Positions 18,674-26,869 of a DNA stretch of 64,000 nt are shown here, piece by piece (the first letter of the stretch is position 1; each line of letters opens with the position of its first letter). A program made the translations under genes and the position numbers. The DNA is from JAFDBW01 sp963723355 (GTDB lineage Bacteria > Desulfobacterota > Desulfuromonadia > Desulfuromonadales > BM103): NCBI GenBank assembly GCA_963723355.1, contig CAVRQQ010000027.1, positions 59,147 through 123,146 on the forward strand. The letters are read 5' to 3'. A model generated the notes under the pieces. The model was not told where the DNA came from and ran no database searches. It was given only the letters and a program-made list of their open reading frames with translations.

Positions 18674-19772
18674 GTGCCCAGAACCAGGCGAAGTACATCC
18701 GAGTTCAACCTGTCGTTCCTCGACATCATGTGCTGCGGCTTTGGCGCCGTCGTCCTGCTGGTGATGTTGCTGAATGGCGACATGCTCACAACCAGGAAGG
18801 AGATCGTCGCCGACCTGCGCAGTGAAGTCACCCGCATGGAGCGCGAGGTCCGGGCCGGAGAAGAACTCCTGGTCACCCTGCAGAACAGCATGATCGAAAC
18901 CGAGGAGGAGATCGTCAGGACCGAGGGTTTGTCCAGGGAAGTTATCGCCCGGATCGAACAGACCAAGGTTGAGCTGGCCACACTGCAGGGGAAAAGCCAG
19001 GCTTCGAAAAAGCATATCAAGGCCTTGCAGTCCGACCTGATCAACCTCGATGAGAAGGTCAGCCGGATCGGCGCGGACCAGCAGACGGAGCTGGCCAAAG
19101 GCGCGCAGGTCCGTGAATTCATCGGCCAGGGAGACCGACAGTACCTGACCGGGTTGCGCCTCGGCGGCAAGCGGGTTCTGCTGCTGGTCGACAGTTCGGC
19201 CAGCATGCTTGATGAAACGATCGTCAACATCATCATCCGCCGCAATCTCGATGAACGGTCCCGCCGGGACGCGCCAAAATGGAAACGCACCGTCAGGACG
19301 GTTGAATGGCTCGTCGCCAACCTGCCGCAAGACAGTGCCCTGCAGATTTACACCTTCAACACTAAAACCGTTCCGGTCGTGACCGACTTGCAGGAAAAGT
19401 GGATTGCCAGCACTGACACGCCCAATGTCAACCGCATGCTCGCAGCCCTCAACCAGACGATTCCGCAAGGCGGGACCAGCCTTTTCAATGCTTTCTCTAC
19501 AGCCGCCCGCATGGGCACCGCGCCCCGACAATATCCTGCTGCTCACCGATGGCCTGCCAACCCAGGGCGAACGCAAGTCGGGCCAAACGACGATTTCGGG
19601 AGGCGAACGGTTGAGCCTGTTCCACCAGGCAGTGAAGAAGCTGCCGAGGTCCGTGCCGGTCAACACCATCCTTTTCCCCATGGAAGGCGATCCGATGGCC
19701 GCCGTCTCCTTCTGGCAACTGGCGATCGACACCAAAGGCTCCTTTCTGACACCAACGAGGGACTGGCCATGA
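18674..19772 (+). CDS. ExbD-like-anchored vWA protein 1 (one frame break)
   Basis: GTG start 9 bases after the channel gene. Residues 14-33 form one helix opened by a conserved aspartate, FLDIMCCGFGAVVLL (D17), as in ExbD/TolR/MotB. A long coiled coil (about residues 40-145) follows, then a von Willebrand A domain. Its metal site (MIDAS) is intact once the frame is repaired: DSSAS near residue 173, GGTSLF and LLLTDGLPTQG. The frame breaks in a CCCC run (19523-19526); one C fewer restores it to TGA 19772. About 365 residues. The stop overlaps the next start (ATGA). Confidence 0.82.
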
Positions 19773-20767
19773 GAAGACGACGTCGCCAGTTTGAGGTTTT
19801 CAGCCTCTCCTTCCTCGACGTGATCTCCTGTGGCTTCGGAGCCATCATCCTGTTGCTGGTCATTTCGAAGATCTCCGAACCCCGGGTTATCGAGCAGACC
19901 AACACCGACCTCTCCGGACTGGTGATCAGACTCGAGGAAGAACTTTACGAGATCCGCGGTGAAACCCAGATCCTCAACCGCCATCTGATCGCAAGACAGG
20001 AACAGCTTTCCGAGCACAAGGAGAAACTGGCTCGCCTGCAGGGTGCCCTGACCAATATCGAGGGACAATATCGTCTCGACAGCAGGTCTTCCAAAGCCCA
20101 GAGCATTATCGCGGATGAGCTGGAAAGCGCTAAACAGGAATTGACCGACGAGATGCGACGCCTGAATTCCGCCTACCAGAGGCCGAAAGAGGATGCCGTG
20201 ATCGGCGGCGTCCCGGTAGACAGTGAATACATCATCTTCGTCATCGACACCTCCGGCAGCATGCAGCGCTTCGCCTGGCCGCTGGTCCGCCAGAAGATGA
20301 AGGAGATCCTCGACATTTACCCGCGAGTCAAGGGAGTACAGGTGCTCAACGATATGGGCGACTACATGTTCTCCCAGTATGCCGGGAACTGGATTCCGGA
20401 CTCGAATGCCCGCCGTCGAGCGATTCTGGAGCGCCTCAGCACCTGGGCCCCCTTCTCCAACTCCAGCCCGGTCGAGGGGATTACCAAGGCAATCGGGCGC
20501 TTTTACGCGTCAGACAAGAAGATCAGCCTCTACGTTTTTGGTGACGACTTTTCCGGCGGGCTCATGCAGAACGTGGTCGACACTATAAGGAAAAAGAATG
20601 CGGCAGGCAGCGGTAAGGACAGCCGGGTACGCATTCACACCGTCGGTTTCCCGGTGCTCCTGGCCCAGCCTGGCGCAGGACAGAACGCCGCCCGCTTTGC
20701 CGCCCTGATGCGGCGACTGGCAGAGGACAACAACGGCAGCTTTGTCGGGTTGCCCGGCCTGAGGTAA
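19769..20767 (+). CDS. ExbD-like-anchored vWA protein 2
   Basis: A 332-residue paralogue of the preceding protein with the same plan: basic N-terminus MRRRRRQ, a helix opened by FLDVISCGFGAIILLL with the aspartate again at residue 17, a coiled coil, and a C-terminal vWA domain with MIDAS residues DTSGS near residue 160 and a second acidic site in FGDDFSGG. It starts inside the stop of its neighbour. Two different ExbD-like subunits per ExbB-type channel would suit a 5:2 channel assembled as a heterodimer. Last gene of the operon. Confidence 0.85.
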   Translation: MRRRRRQFEVFSLSFLDVISCGFGAIILLLVISKISEPRVIEQTNTDLSGLVIRLEEELYEIRGETQILNRHLIARQEQLSEHKEKLARLQGALTNIEGQYRLDSRSSKAQSIIADELESAKQELTDEMRRLNSAYQRPKEDAVIGGVPVDSEYIIFVIDTSGSMQRFAWPLVRQKMKEILDIYPRVKGVQVLNDMGDYMFSQYAGNWIPDSNARRRAILERLSTWAPFSNSSPVEGITKAIGRFYASDKKISLYVFGDDFSGGLMQNVVDTIRKKNAAGSGKDSRVRIHTVGFPVLLAQPGAGQNAARFAALMRRLAEDNNGSFVGLPGLR

Positions 20768-20870
20768 CCCTGATCAAGACACAGCACCGAGCAAGACGTT
20801 GTCCCGGATATCACGATGGGATAAGATGGTTACGTAACAGACAAGTGAACCAACTTTTACGGGGAGCAGC

Positions 20871-21295
20871 ATGAAAACAATTCTGGCATTATGATACTGG
20901 TTCTGGTCCTGGCTCTCGCCGGCTGTTCCACTGCGAGGCGACCGGTCCTCTATCCCAACGCCCACCTGAACAGTGTCGGGCAGCAACAGGCTGACGCGGA
21001 CATCAATGCGTGCATGCGTGCGGCCGAAGCCAGCGGGGCAAACGCCAACAGGAACGAGGACGTCGCCAAAAAAACCGCCAAGGCCGGAGCGGTTGGAGCC
21101 TCTACGGGAGCGGTCGTCGGGGCGATTTCTTCAAACACCAGCGCAGGACGCGGGGCTGCGATCGGTGGCGCCGGGGCCGCGACAGCAACCCTGGTCGGCG
21201 GCGCGTTTGATGCCTCGGAGCCGACCTCAATATATAAACGCTTCGTAGACCAATGCCTGCACGATAAAGGCTACCAGCCGATCGGTTGGCGATAG
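20871..21295 (+). CDS. Glycine-zipper lipoprotein (start region frame-broken)
   Basis: GGGGAGC precedes ATG 20871, which reads MKTILAL and then meets TGA; one added base near 20886 joins it to MILVLVLALAGCS, completing a classical lipoprotein signal with lipobox LAGC. The mature part has an Asn/Ala-rich helix and a glycine-zipper segment (AGAVGASTGAVVGAISSNT, AAIGGAGAATATLVGG), then ends in a cysteine-containing QCLHDKGYQPIGWR. Such small glycine-zipper lipoproteins associate with the outer membrane. Without repair the frame begins at ATG 20891. Function unknown. Confidence 0.68.
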
Positions 21296-21328
21296 CCCCG
21301 GCAACGACACACCGCAACAGGCCTTGCC

Positions 21329-21907
21329 TCAGTAATCTATCCCCGGCTGGGGTTCGATATCCTTGCGGTAGGCGTGCTTGATTTCACAGACTTCACTGAC
21401 CGTGTCGGCCAGCTCCACGAGGTCAGGATGGGCATCGCGCCCGGTCAGGACCATGTGCGTCAGTTCCGGTTTGCTTCTTACCAGACCGAGGACCTGGTCG
21501 AGATCGACCAGCTTCAGTTTCAGGGCATTGTTGATTTCATCCAGAATGACAATGTCGTAATCACCACTCTTGATCTTCCCCATGGCCAGATCAATCGCCG
21601 CCTGGGCAGCGGCACGATGCTCTTCCCGGCTGTAAGGATTGCCCTGGATCCCGCAGAAACCCATGCCGGTGGTATGCAGCTCCACCCGCTCGCCAAGCAG
21701 CTTGACACCATCCCATTCGCCGGAGTAGAGGTCCCCCTTCATGAACTGGATGATGCAGACCTTCATACCGTAGCCGCTGGCCCTGAGCACCATGCCCATG
21801 GCACTGGTGGTCTTGCCCTTGCCATTGCCGGTGATCACGACCACCAGGCCATGGGGCTTTTTCGGTACCAGCTTGTCCACTTTGACCGGTGTGAGCTGTA
21901 TCGTCAT
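21329..21907 (-). CDS. cobO: Cob(I)yrinic acid a,c-diamide adenosyltransferase
   Basis: A 192-residue CobA/CobO/BtuR-type ATP:corrinoid adenosyltransferase, which adds the 5'-deoxyadenosyl group to cobalamin precursors. The P-loop GNGKGKTTSAMG is at residues 27-38, with IQFMKGD and DIVILDEINNAL further on, all standard for the family. No cobalamin riboswitch is evident upstream. Other cobalamin genes are not in the window, so this copy may serve salvage. Convergent with the lipoprotein gene; only 33 bases separate them and no terminator is obvious. Confidence 0.93.
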   Translation of the reverse strand: MTIQLTPVKVDKLVPKKPHGLVVVITGNGKGKTTSAMGMVLRASGYGMKVCIIQFMKGDLYSGEWDGVKLLGERVELHTTGMGFCGIQGNPYSREEHRAAAQAAIDLAMGKIKSGDYDIVILDEINNALKLKLVDLDQVLGLVRSKPELTHMVLTGRDAHPDLVELADTVSEVCEIKHAYRKDIEPQPGIDY

Positions 21908-22145
21908 CTTGATTCCCCTGATCAGTTGAATGTATTCGTTATTTTAACTCTAATTCATCGACAGTATACTTGTTTCGTCACAATTCTTAAAAAACTATTT
22001 GGGCCGACAGGATATAAAGAAAGGCTCGGGTCGGCATCGTTGCCTGCCCGGGCATTGATCTTGCGGGGCTCGGGATAATTAAGTATGGTGTCCCGAAATT
22101 TAAAATGATACCCTTCTCCGGGAATTTTAACGAACCGAGGACTGT

Positions 22146-22772
22146 ATGAGCAACGTCACACCCTACCTGGGTTTTCTCACGGTGAGCCTGATGATCGCAC
22201 TGTCTCCCGGGCCCAGCTGGGCATACACCATATCAACCACGCTCGGGCACGGCAGGAAATGCGGCATGATCGGCAACCTTGGCAACTCCGCCGGCATCCT
22301 CTGCCATGCTCTGGCCGTTGCCCTCGGTCTGGCGGCCGTACTGCAATACTCTGCGACCGCCTTCCACGCTCTCAAATTTCTCGGCGTCGCCTACCTGGTG
22401 TACCTGGCCCTGCAGGCGTTTCGGGGTGGCACTACCCTTGGTCGGATGAATGAAGCCGCGGGAGCGTCGACATGGGTGATTTTTCGCAATGGCGCCTTCG
22501 CGAGCATCTTCAACCCGAAGATATCCCTCTTGATGCTCGCCCTGCTGCCTCAGTTTGTCACCCCCGGAGCACGTCATCCGGAACTGCAGATCGCCGCAAT
22601 GGGCGCCATGCACGCCCTGGTTGCCGGCATTGTTCATACTCACCTGATTTTCTTCAGTAGCGGCATATCCCGCAGGTTGAAAAAATCCGGCAAGGTACAA
22701 AAAGCCATGCGCTGGGCGACCGGGACCGTCTTTCTCGGTTTCGGTGCGCGACTGGCCGTCGCAGATCAATAG
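22146..22772 (+). CDS. LysE/RhtB family amino-acid exporter
   Basis: A 208-residue protein with about six hydrophobic helices and the LysE-family start SLMIALSPGPSWAYTIST (the SPGP motif in the first helix), plus the later FNPKISLLMLALLPQFV block. Such proteins export amino acids or homoserine lactones by proton antiport; the substrate here is unknown. Probably monocistronic. Confidence 0.88.
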   Translation: MSNVTPYLGFLTVSLMIALSPGPSWAYTISTTLGHGRKCGMIGNLGNSAGILCHALAVALGLAAVLQYSATAFHALKFLGVAYLVYLALQAFRGGTTLGRMNEAAGASTWVIFRNGAFASIFNPKISLLMLALLPQFVTPGARHPELQIAAMGAMHALVAGIVHTHLIFFSSGISRRLKKSGKVQKAMRWATGTVFLGFGARLAVADQ

Positions 22773-22820
22773 CAGCATTCCTCAAGGCTCAACAATAAGT
22801 CAGAACATGAAAGGTCATCT

Positions 22821-23288
22821 GTGAAAAAGCACACGAATTATATTAGGTTAATTGCATTCTGGGTCGTCAGCATGCTCATCATCATTGGCGGGAGCATTTT
22901 CTATAAACAATACCAGGGCTCAGAATATGACAAGCTTGCAATCCCCTATATTCAGAACGTTATCCCGGTAATCTCGAGTTGGGACCCTGTCGCCACCAAG
23001 GCTCTGATGGTCCCTGAGATTGCCGCTACCATTCCAGACGACAAGTATGCCCGGGCGATGGACTTTTTCTCCCAACTGGGGGATTTGCAAAGCCTTGAAG
23101 AGCCAGAATTCACCAAGGCTCACGTTGACCAGGAAACCGACATCGGCCAGCAGACTATTCTTGAATACAAGGTCGACGCACGCTATGAAAATGGTGCCGC
23201 CGAAATCGATCTCAAGTTACTCGAGAGAGGCGGCTCTTTTGAAATCTACCGCTTCAATTTCAGCTCGGAAGTCCTTCTTCCACACTGA
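22821..23288 (+). CDS. Membrane-anchored periplasmic protein of unknown function
   Basis: A 155-residue protein starting at GTG with a single helix at residues 10-28 (LIAFWVVSMLIIIGGSIFY) and a periplasmic alpha/beta domain (YIQNVIPVISSWDP, EIDLKLLERGGSFEIYRFNF). The general look (helix, then an NTF2-like or DUF4864-type domain with a C-terminal antiparallel sheet) recalls small envelope proteins but I cannot name the family. It lies 14 bases before the cysteine-synthase-like gene. Confidence 0.55.
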   Translation: MKKHTNYIRLIAFWVVSMLIIIGGSIFYKQYQGSEYDKLAIPYIQNVIPVISSWDPVATKALMVPEIAATIPDDKYARAMDFFSQLGDLQSLEEPEFTKAHVDQETDIGQQTILEYKVDARYENGAAEIDLKLLERGGSFEIYRFNFSSEVLLPH

Positions 23289-23302
23289 ACGCGTGAGGGT
23301 AT

Positions 23303-24688
23303 ATGTCGATAAAATCTGAACTTCCAGGCCTTAGTCGCCTGGTCGAATCGGTGGCACCGACACCATTACAAGCGGTACAACTCGCACCAGGGCATCCACA
23401 AATCTGGTGCAAACTCGAATACCTCAATCCTTCCGGCTCCACCAAGGACCGGATCGCCGCGTACATCCTCTCCAAGGCCTGGCGTGAAGGAACCCTCCAA
23501 ACCGGCTCACTGGTTTGCGAAGCATCAAGCGGCTCGACCAGCATCGCCATGGCGATGGTCTGCGCCCAGATGGGATTGCGTTTTGTGGCCGTGATGCCGG
23601 AAGGTGTCAGCAATGAACGGGTCAAAATGATTCGCGCTTACGGGGGGAATGTGCGCCTTTGTCCAGCGGAGTCCGGGATGGATGGTTGTATTGCTTTGAC
23701 CGAAGAGATCGCCCGCAATGAAGGAGCCTATCTGCCCCGTCAGTTTGATAACCATGACAATGCCGAAGCTCACCGACGTGGCACTGCGCATGAGATCCTG
23801 GCGGAAATTCCTGGCCGTTCTGCAGGGGCTGTGGTCAGCGGGGTCGGGACCGGGGGGACTTTGGTCGGTTTGTACAGGGGATTTCACGATTCAGGGTGCA
23901 AGACGATTCCGGTTCTGGCACGACCCGTATGCATCAGCGATGATGCCTGCTATACAAACGGCTGCTTTCGCCAGGCCGAATGCTGCAGTTTCAGCACCTG
24001 TGTCCCCGGGGTTATGGACAACCAGTCGGGAATTCTGCGCTCGGCAGATCTGGATGGGATGATCACAATCGAGGTCGAAGAAGAGCAGGCCCTGGAGACG
24101 ACCCGGGCCCTGATCAGAAAAGGCTTTGCCGTAGGGCCAAGCAGCGGCCTTAACTTCGCCGCCGCCCTTGAAGTCGCCAAACAGCTCGACCCGGCAATGA
24201 AAATAGTCACGGTCTTCCCGGACCGTATGGAGCGCTATTTCTCCACGGCACTTTTTCGCGACGCTTCCACGGTGAGTCCGAACCCAAAAAGCACGGAGAG
24301 CCATGAGGCGGGCACAATGAAAAACCTGGGGCACCTGTTACTGTCGGCGGCAACCTGTGCCATCCTGACCAGCGTCGCACAGTTCGGTGTCTGGTTCATC
24401 TCGTTCATCATCATGACGAAAATTATCGGCAAGGCGTTGCTGGTCGGCATGAACTACCTGGCCTGGCCGATCGCTTTTCCGCTGCTGTCATTGCTCGTGG
24501 TTTTCCCGATCATGCTCATCGTTATTCCTTTTTTCCGCCAGCCATATCCGGAGATCCTGTCACATCCGGCCTTTCTGTTCGGTATTTTGATTCCGACCAT
24601 GATTATCTCGATCGCCGTGATGTTTGCTACCTGCCCACTTGAAAATGGCGGGACGCTGCTGACGACCGGTCGGGATGCTTTCGGTTAA
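23303..24688 (+). CDS. Cysteine-synthase-like PLP enzyme with in-frame C-terminal membrane extension
   Basis: Residues 1-325 are a fold-type II PLP enzyme: the cofactor lysine is K48 in NPSGSTKDRIAAYIL, the substrate loop is EASSGSTSIAMA, the phosphate loop GVGTGGT and the closing motif VGPSSGLNFAAAL. It would make cysteine from an activated serine and sulfide, or a related reaction. Between residues 210 and 240 are six cysteines within about 25 residues (CISDDAC, NGC, ECC, STC), unusual for CysK. After FRD the frame continues without a stop through a linker into a four-helix hydrophobic segment starting at ATG 24317. That may be a genuine fusion, or a second gene exposed by a lost stop. Confidence 0.72.
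   Translation: MSIKSELPGLSRLVESVAPTPLQAVQLAPGHPQIWCKLEYLNPSGSTKDRIAAYILSKAWREGTLQTGSLVCEASSGSTSIAMAMVCAQMGLRFVAVMPEGVSNERVKMIRAYGGNVRLCPAESGMDGCIALTEEIARNEGAYLPRQFDNHDNAEAHRRGTAHEILAEIPGRSAGAVVSGVGTGGTLVGLYRGFHDSGCKTIPVLARPVCISDDACYTNGCFRQAECCSFSTCVPGVMDNQSGILRSADLDGMITIEVEEEQALETTRALIRKGFAVGPSSGLNFAAALEVAKQLDPAMKIVTVFPDRMERYFSTALFRDASTVSPNPKSTESHEAGTMKNLGHLLLSAATCAILTSVAQFGVWFISFIIMTKIIGKALLVGMNYLAWPIAFPLLSLLVVFPIMLIVIPFFRQPYPEILSHPAFLFGILIPTMIISIAVMFATCPLENGGTLLTTGRDAFG
24317..24688 (+). CDS. Small four-helix membrane protein (possible separate gene)
   Basis: In-frame ATG with GAGG 8 bases upstream, followed by about 123 residues with four hydrophobic helices (LLSAATCAILTSVAQFGV, WPIAFPLLSLLVVFPIML, FGILIPTMIISIAVMF). 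This is most simply an independent small membrane protein whose upstream neighbour lost its stop codon, since soluble CysK enzymes do not carry such tails. Family not recognised. Confidence 0.45.
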   Translation: MKNLGHLLLSAATCAILTSVAQFGVWFISFIIMTKIIGKALLVGMNYLAWPIAFPLLSLLVVFPIMLIVIPFFRQPYPEILSHPAFLFGILIPTMIISIAVMFATCPLENGGTLLTTGRDAFG

Positions 24689-24692
24689 AACT

Positions 24693-25421
24693 ATGAAAAA
24701 ACTATTCATCATCAAGGCCGGTTCGACGTTTCCCGAAACGGCGAAAAATTACGGCGACTTCGAGGAGATGACCCGGCGGGTTTCAGGTCTGGAGCGCAAG
24801 CTTGTCGAAGTGGTCGATGCCGTCCGATCCGGGCAACTTCCCTCATCCAAGGACTGCTGTGGAGCAGTCATCACTGGTGCCCACTGCATGGTCACCGACA
24901 ACTTGCCATGGAGCCTGGCCATTGAAGCCTGGATTCAAGCAATCGTGGCGGCGGAAATCCCTCTGTTGGGCATCTGTTACGGCCATCAACTGCTCGGCCG
25001 AGCCATGGGCGGTCAGGTTGATTACCATCCGCAGGGCAAGGAGGTGGGAACCTTCGATGTCCGGTTGCGCGCGGAATGCCGGAAGGATCCTCTCTTCTCC
25101 GGGTTGCCGCCGCAATTCCCGGTGCACGCCACCCACTCACAGTCGGTGCTGACCCTGCCGCCCGGAGCCGTACTCCTGGCCGAAAATGATTTTGAACCGC
25201 ATCACGCCTTCCGCTTAGGGCCCTGTGCCTGGGGAGTGCAGTTCCATCCGGAATATGACAGCCGTATCATGCGGGATTACATCCAGGCCCAGGCCAATAG
25301 CCTTGTCGACGCCGGACGGAATCCCGAATCGCTGTTAGGCGCGGTCCGGGAGACCCCGGCAGCGAACTCGATTTTAAAGAAATTTGCCCGACCTGGCCTT
25401 TGCTTGATGGAGATCCCCTGA
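24693..25421 (+). CDS. Class I glutamine amidotransferase-like protein
   Basis: A 242-residue stand-alone GATase1 domain. The nucleophile is in LLGICYGHQLLGRAMGG (C95), and the His-Glu pair is in WGVQFHPEYD near residue 190. Similar free-standing proteins resemble the GMP synthase glutaminase half (GuaA-like YfeJ or PuuD-like gamma-glutamyl hydrolases). I prefer the ATG at 24693 over 24675 because MKKLFIIKAGS is the usual beginning of this subfamily. Substrate unknown. Overlap with the preceding frame is avoided with this start. Confidence 0.85.
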   Translation: MKKLFIIKAGSTFPETAKNYGDFEEMTRRVSGLERKLVEVVDAVRSGQLPSSKDCCGAVITGAHCMVTDNLPWSLAIEAWIQAIVAAEIPLLGICYGHQLLGRAMGGQVDYHPQGKEVGTFDVRLRAECRKDPLFSGLPPQFPVHATHSQSVLTLPPGAVLLAENDFEPHHAFRLGPCAWGVQFHPEYDSRIMRDYIQAQANSLVDAGRNPESLLGAVRETPAANSILKKFARPGLCLMEIP

Positions 25422-25475
25422 AAGAGGAAGAGAATGCTTTTTCGTCAGAGGCTTTGTTCTGTTATTCTGGAGCCA

Positions 25476-25513
25476 CTGTGAGTCAAAAGAACCTGGCCTT
25501 TTGAGTCTCACAG
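25476..25513 (+). promoter_or_regulatory. Long hairpin in the thyX leader
   Basis: An imperfect stem: CTGTGAG and CAAAAG on the left pair with CTTTTG and CTCACAG on the right around an 8-base loop, with a small internal bulge. It ends 50 bases before the thyX start and no T tract follows, so a leader structure is more likely than a terminator. Confidence 0.45.
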
Positions 25514-25563
25514 AAATAGACTGTCTACTGACATGGTTTTGAGCCCCCCGAAAGGAACGTGAC

Positions 25564-26480
25564 ATGAAGGATACCCACATCAACCGCGCGACAGTTCCCG
25601 CTCTCGACGAAATTCTCGGGCAGAGTTTTCCGGTTCTTGATCATGGCCATATCAGGGTCATCGATTACATGGGTGACGATGCGGCCATCGTGCAGGCCGC
25701 GCGAGTCTCATACGGGGCCGGGACGAAACAGGTACATGAGGATCGCGGCCTGATTCGCTACCTGTTGCGCAATGCTCACACGACCCCTTTCGAAATGTGC
25801 AAACTGAAACTGCATCTCCGCGTGCCGATGGACTGCTGGCGACAGTGGATCCGTCACCGCACCGCATCGGTCAACGAGTACAGCACCCGCTATTCAGAGG
25901 CGATTGCCGATCAGCAGGGGACCCTGCCGGGCGATGGCGGCTGCAGACGGCCCTGAACAAGCAGGGCAGCGAAGGGTTCCTCGATATCCGGGAAGGTGAT
26001 CGGCTGACTGCCGAGGAAGAAGACTTCCACCGCTCCGCAAGAGAACTTTACCAGACGCGCATTGAACGTGGCGTGGCCCGGGAGCAGGCCCGCAAGGACC
26101 TGCCTCTCTCCACCTACACCGAGGCCTACTGGTCGATCGACCTGCACAACCTGCTACACTTCCTCGCCCTGCGCATGGACGAACATGCACAATACGAAAT
26201 CCGCCAGTATGCCACCCTGATCGGCGAAGAGATCGTCGCCCGCTGGGTGCCGTTTGTCTGGGAGGCCTTCAAGGATTACCGGTTGAATGCCATGCGCATG
26301 TCCGGCCTGGAGGTCGAACTGATGCGCATGCTGATCGCCGGAGATCGTGCCGGGGCACAGGCGTGGCTGGTCAAGAAGGGCTGGATTGACCAGAACAACG
26401 GCAAACCGTCACGCGAGGCGCGGGAGTTTGCCGCCAAGGCCAACTCGCTCGGCATAAAAATGCCGGACAGCAAAGGCTAG
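25564..26480 (+). CDS. thyX: Flavin-dependent thymidylate synthase (one frame break)
   Basis: Makes dTMP from dUMP using FAD, NADPH and methylene-tetrahydrofolate. The ThyX signature RHRTASVNEYSTRYSE is intact near residues 98-113. The first frame ends at 25956, but adding one base near 25931-25938 restores WRLQTALNKQGSEGFL and the rest to 26480, including the C-terminal RMDEHAQYEIRQYA active-site helix. The composite is about 305 residues, longer than the shortest ThyX enzymes but normal for this lineage. SD AAAGGAACGTGAC precedes ATG. Confidence 0.92.
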
Positions 26481-26482
26481 AG

Positions 26483-26869
26483 ATGGTCAATGCGATGGTC
26501 AGAAAATTTGTCCTGCTCGTTGCATGCCTGGTTTGCCAGAACATGACCGTCTTCGCCGGGGAAGCCGACGTTGTCAAGGTTGATGTCGAGGCAAACAGCC
26601 AGGGTGTCTACAACTTCGCTGTGACGGTCTCGCACGAAGACACCGGTTGGGAACATTATGCAGACCGCTGGGAGATCATTGATAACGACGGCAACATACT
26701 GGAGACAAGAGTCCTGCACCATCCTCACGTCAACGAACAGCCATTCACGAGAAGCCTCGCCGGGGTCGAAATCCCGGATCATATCGAAAAGTTGACCGTA
26801 AGGGCCCATGACAGTGTGCATGGGTATGGCGGCAAGGTTGTTGCCGTTGATCTCACAGGAAGGAATTGA
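26483..26869 (+). CDS. Small periplasmic beta-sandwich protein of unknown function
   Basis: A 128-residue protein with a signal peptide ending near TVFAGEAD. The mature part reads as a beta-rich domain (GVYNFAVTVSHEDTGWEHYA, DRWEIIDNDGNIL, RVLHHPHVNEQPFTRSL, VHGYGGKVVAVDL) with several histidines that could bind metal. I do not recognise a named family. ATG 26495 is an alternative start. It follows thyX by 2 bases, and its stop overlaps the patatin start (TGATG). Confidence 0.65.
   Translation: MVNAMVRKFVLLVACLVCQNMTVFAGEADVVKVDVEANSQGVYNFAVTVSHEDTGWEHYADRWEIIDNDGNILETRVLHHPHVNEQPFTRSLAGVEIPDHIEKLTVRAHDSVHGYGGKVVAVDLTGRN

Noticed and set aside
18539..20068. 509-codon minus-strand frame opposite the vWA genes
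   Set aside because: Runs across two real genes and their overlap, with no domain or start signal.
18674..20767. One 697-residue protein made of both vWA genes
   Set aside because: The middle part after the CCCC run is low-quality sequence, while the +1 frame there completes the vWA metal site and ends in a stop that overlaps a second start with its own ExbD-like helix. Two genes are the better reading.
21908..22145. Cobalamin riboswitch upstream of cobO
   Set aside because: No conserved B12-box or associated helices could be found by eye; only a weak promoter-like TATACT is present.
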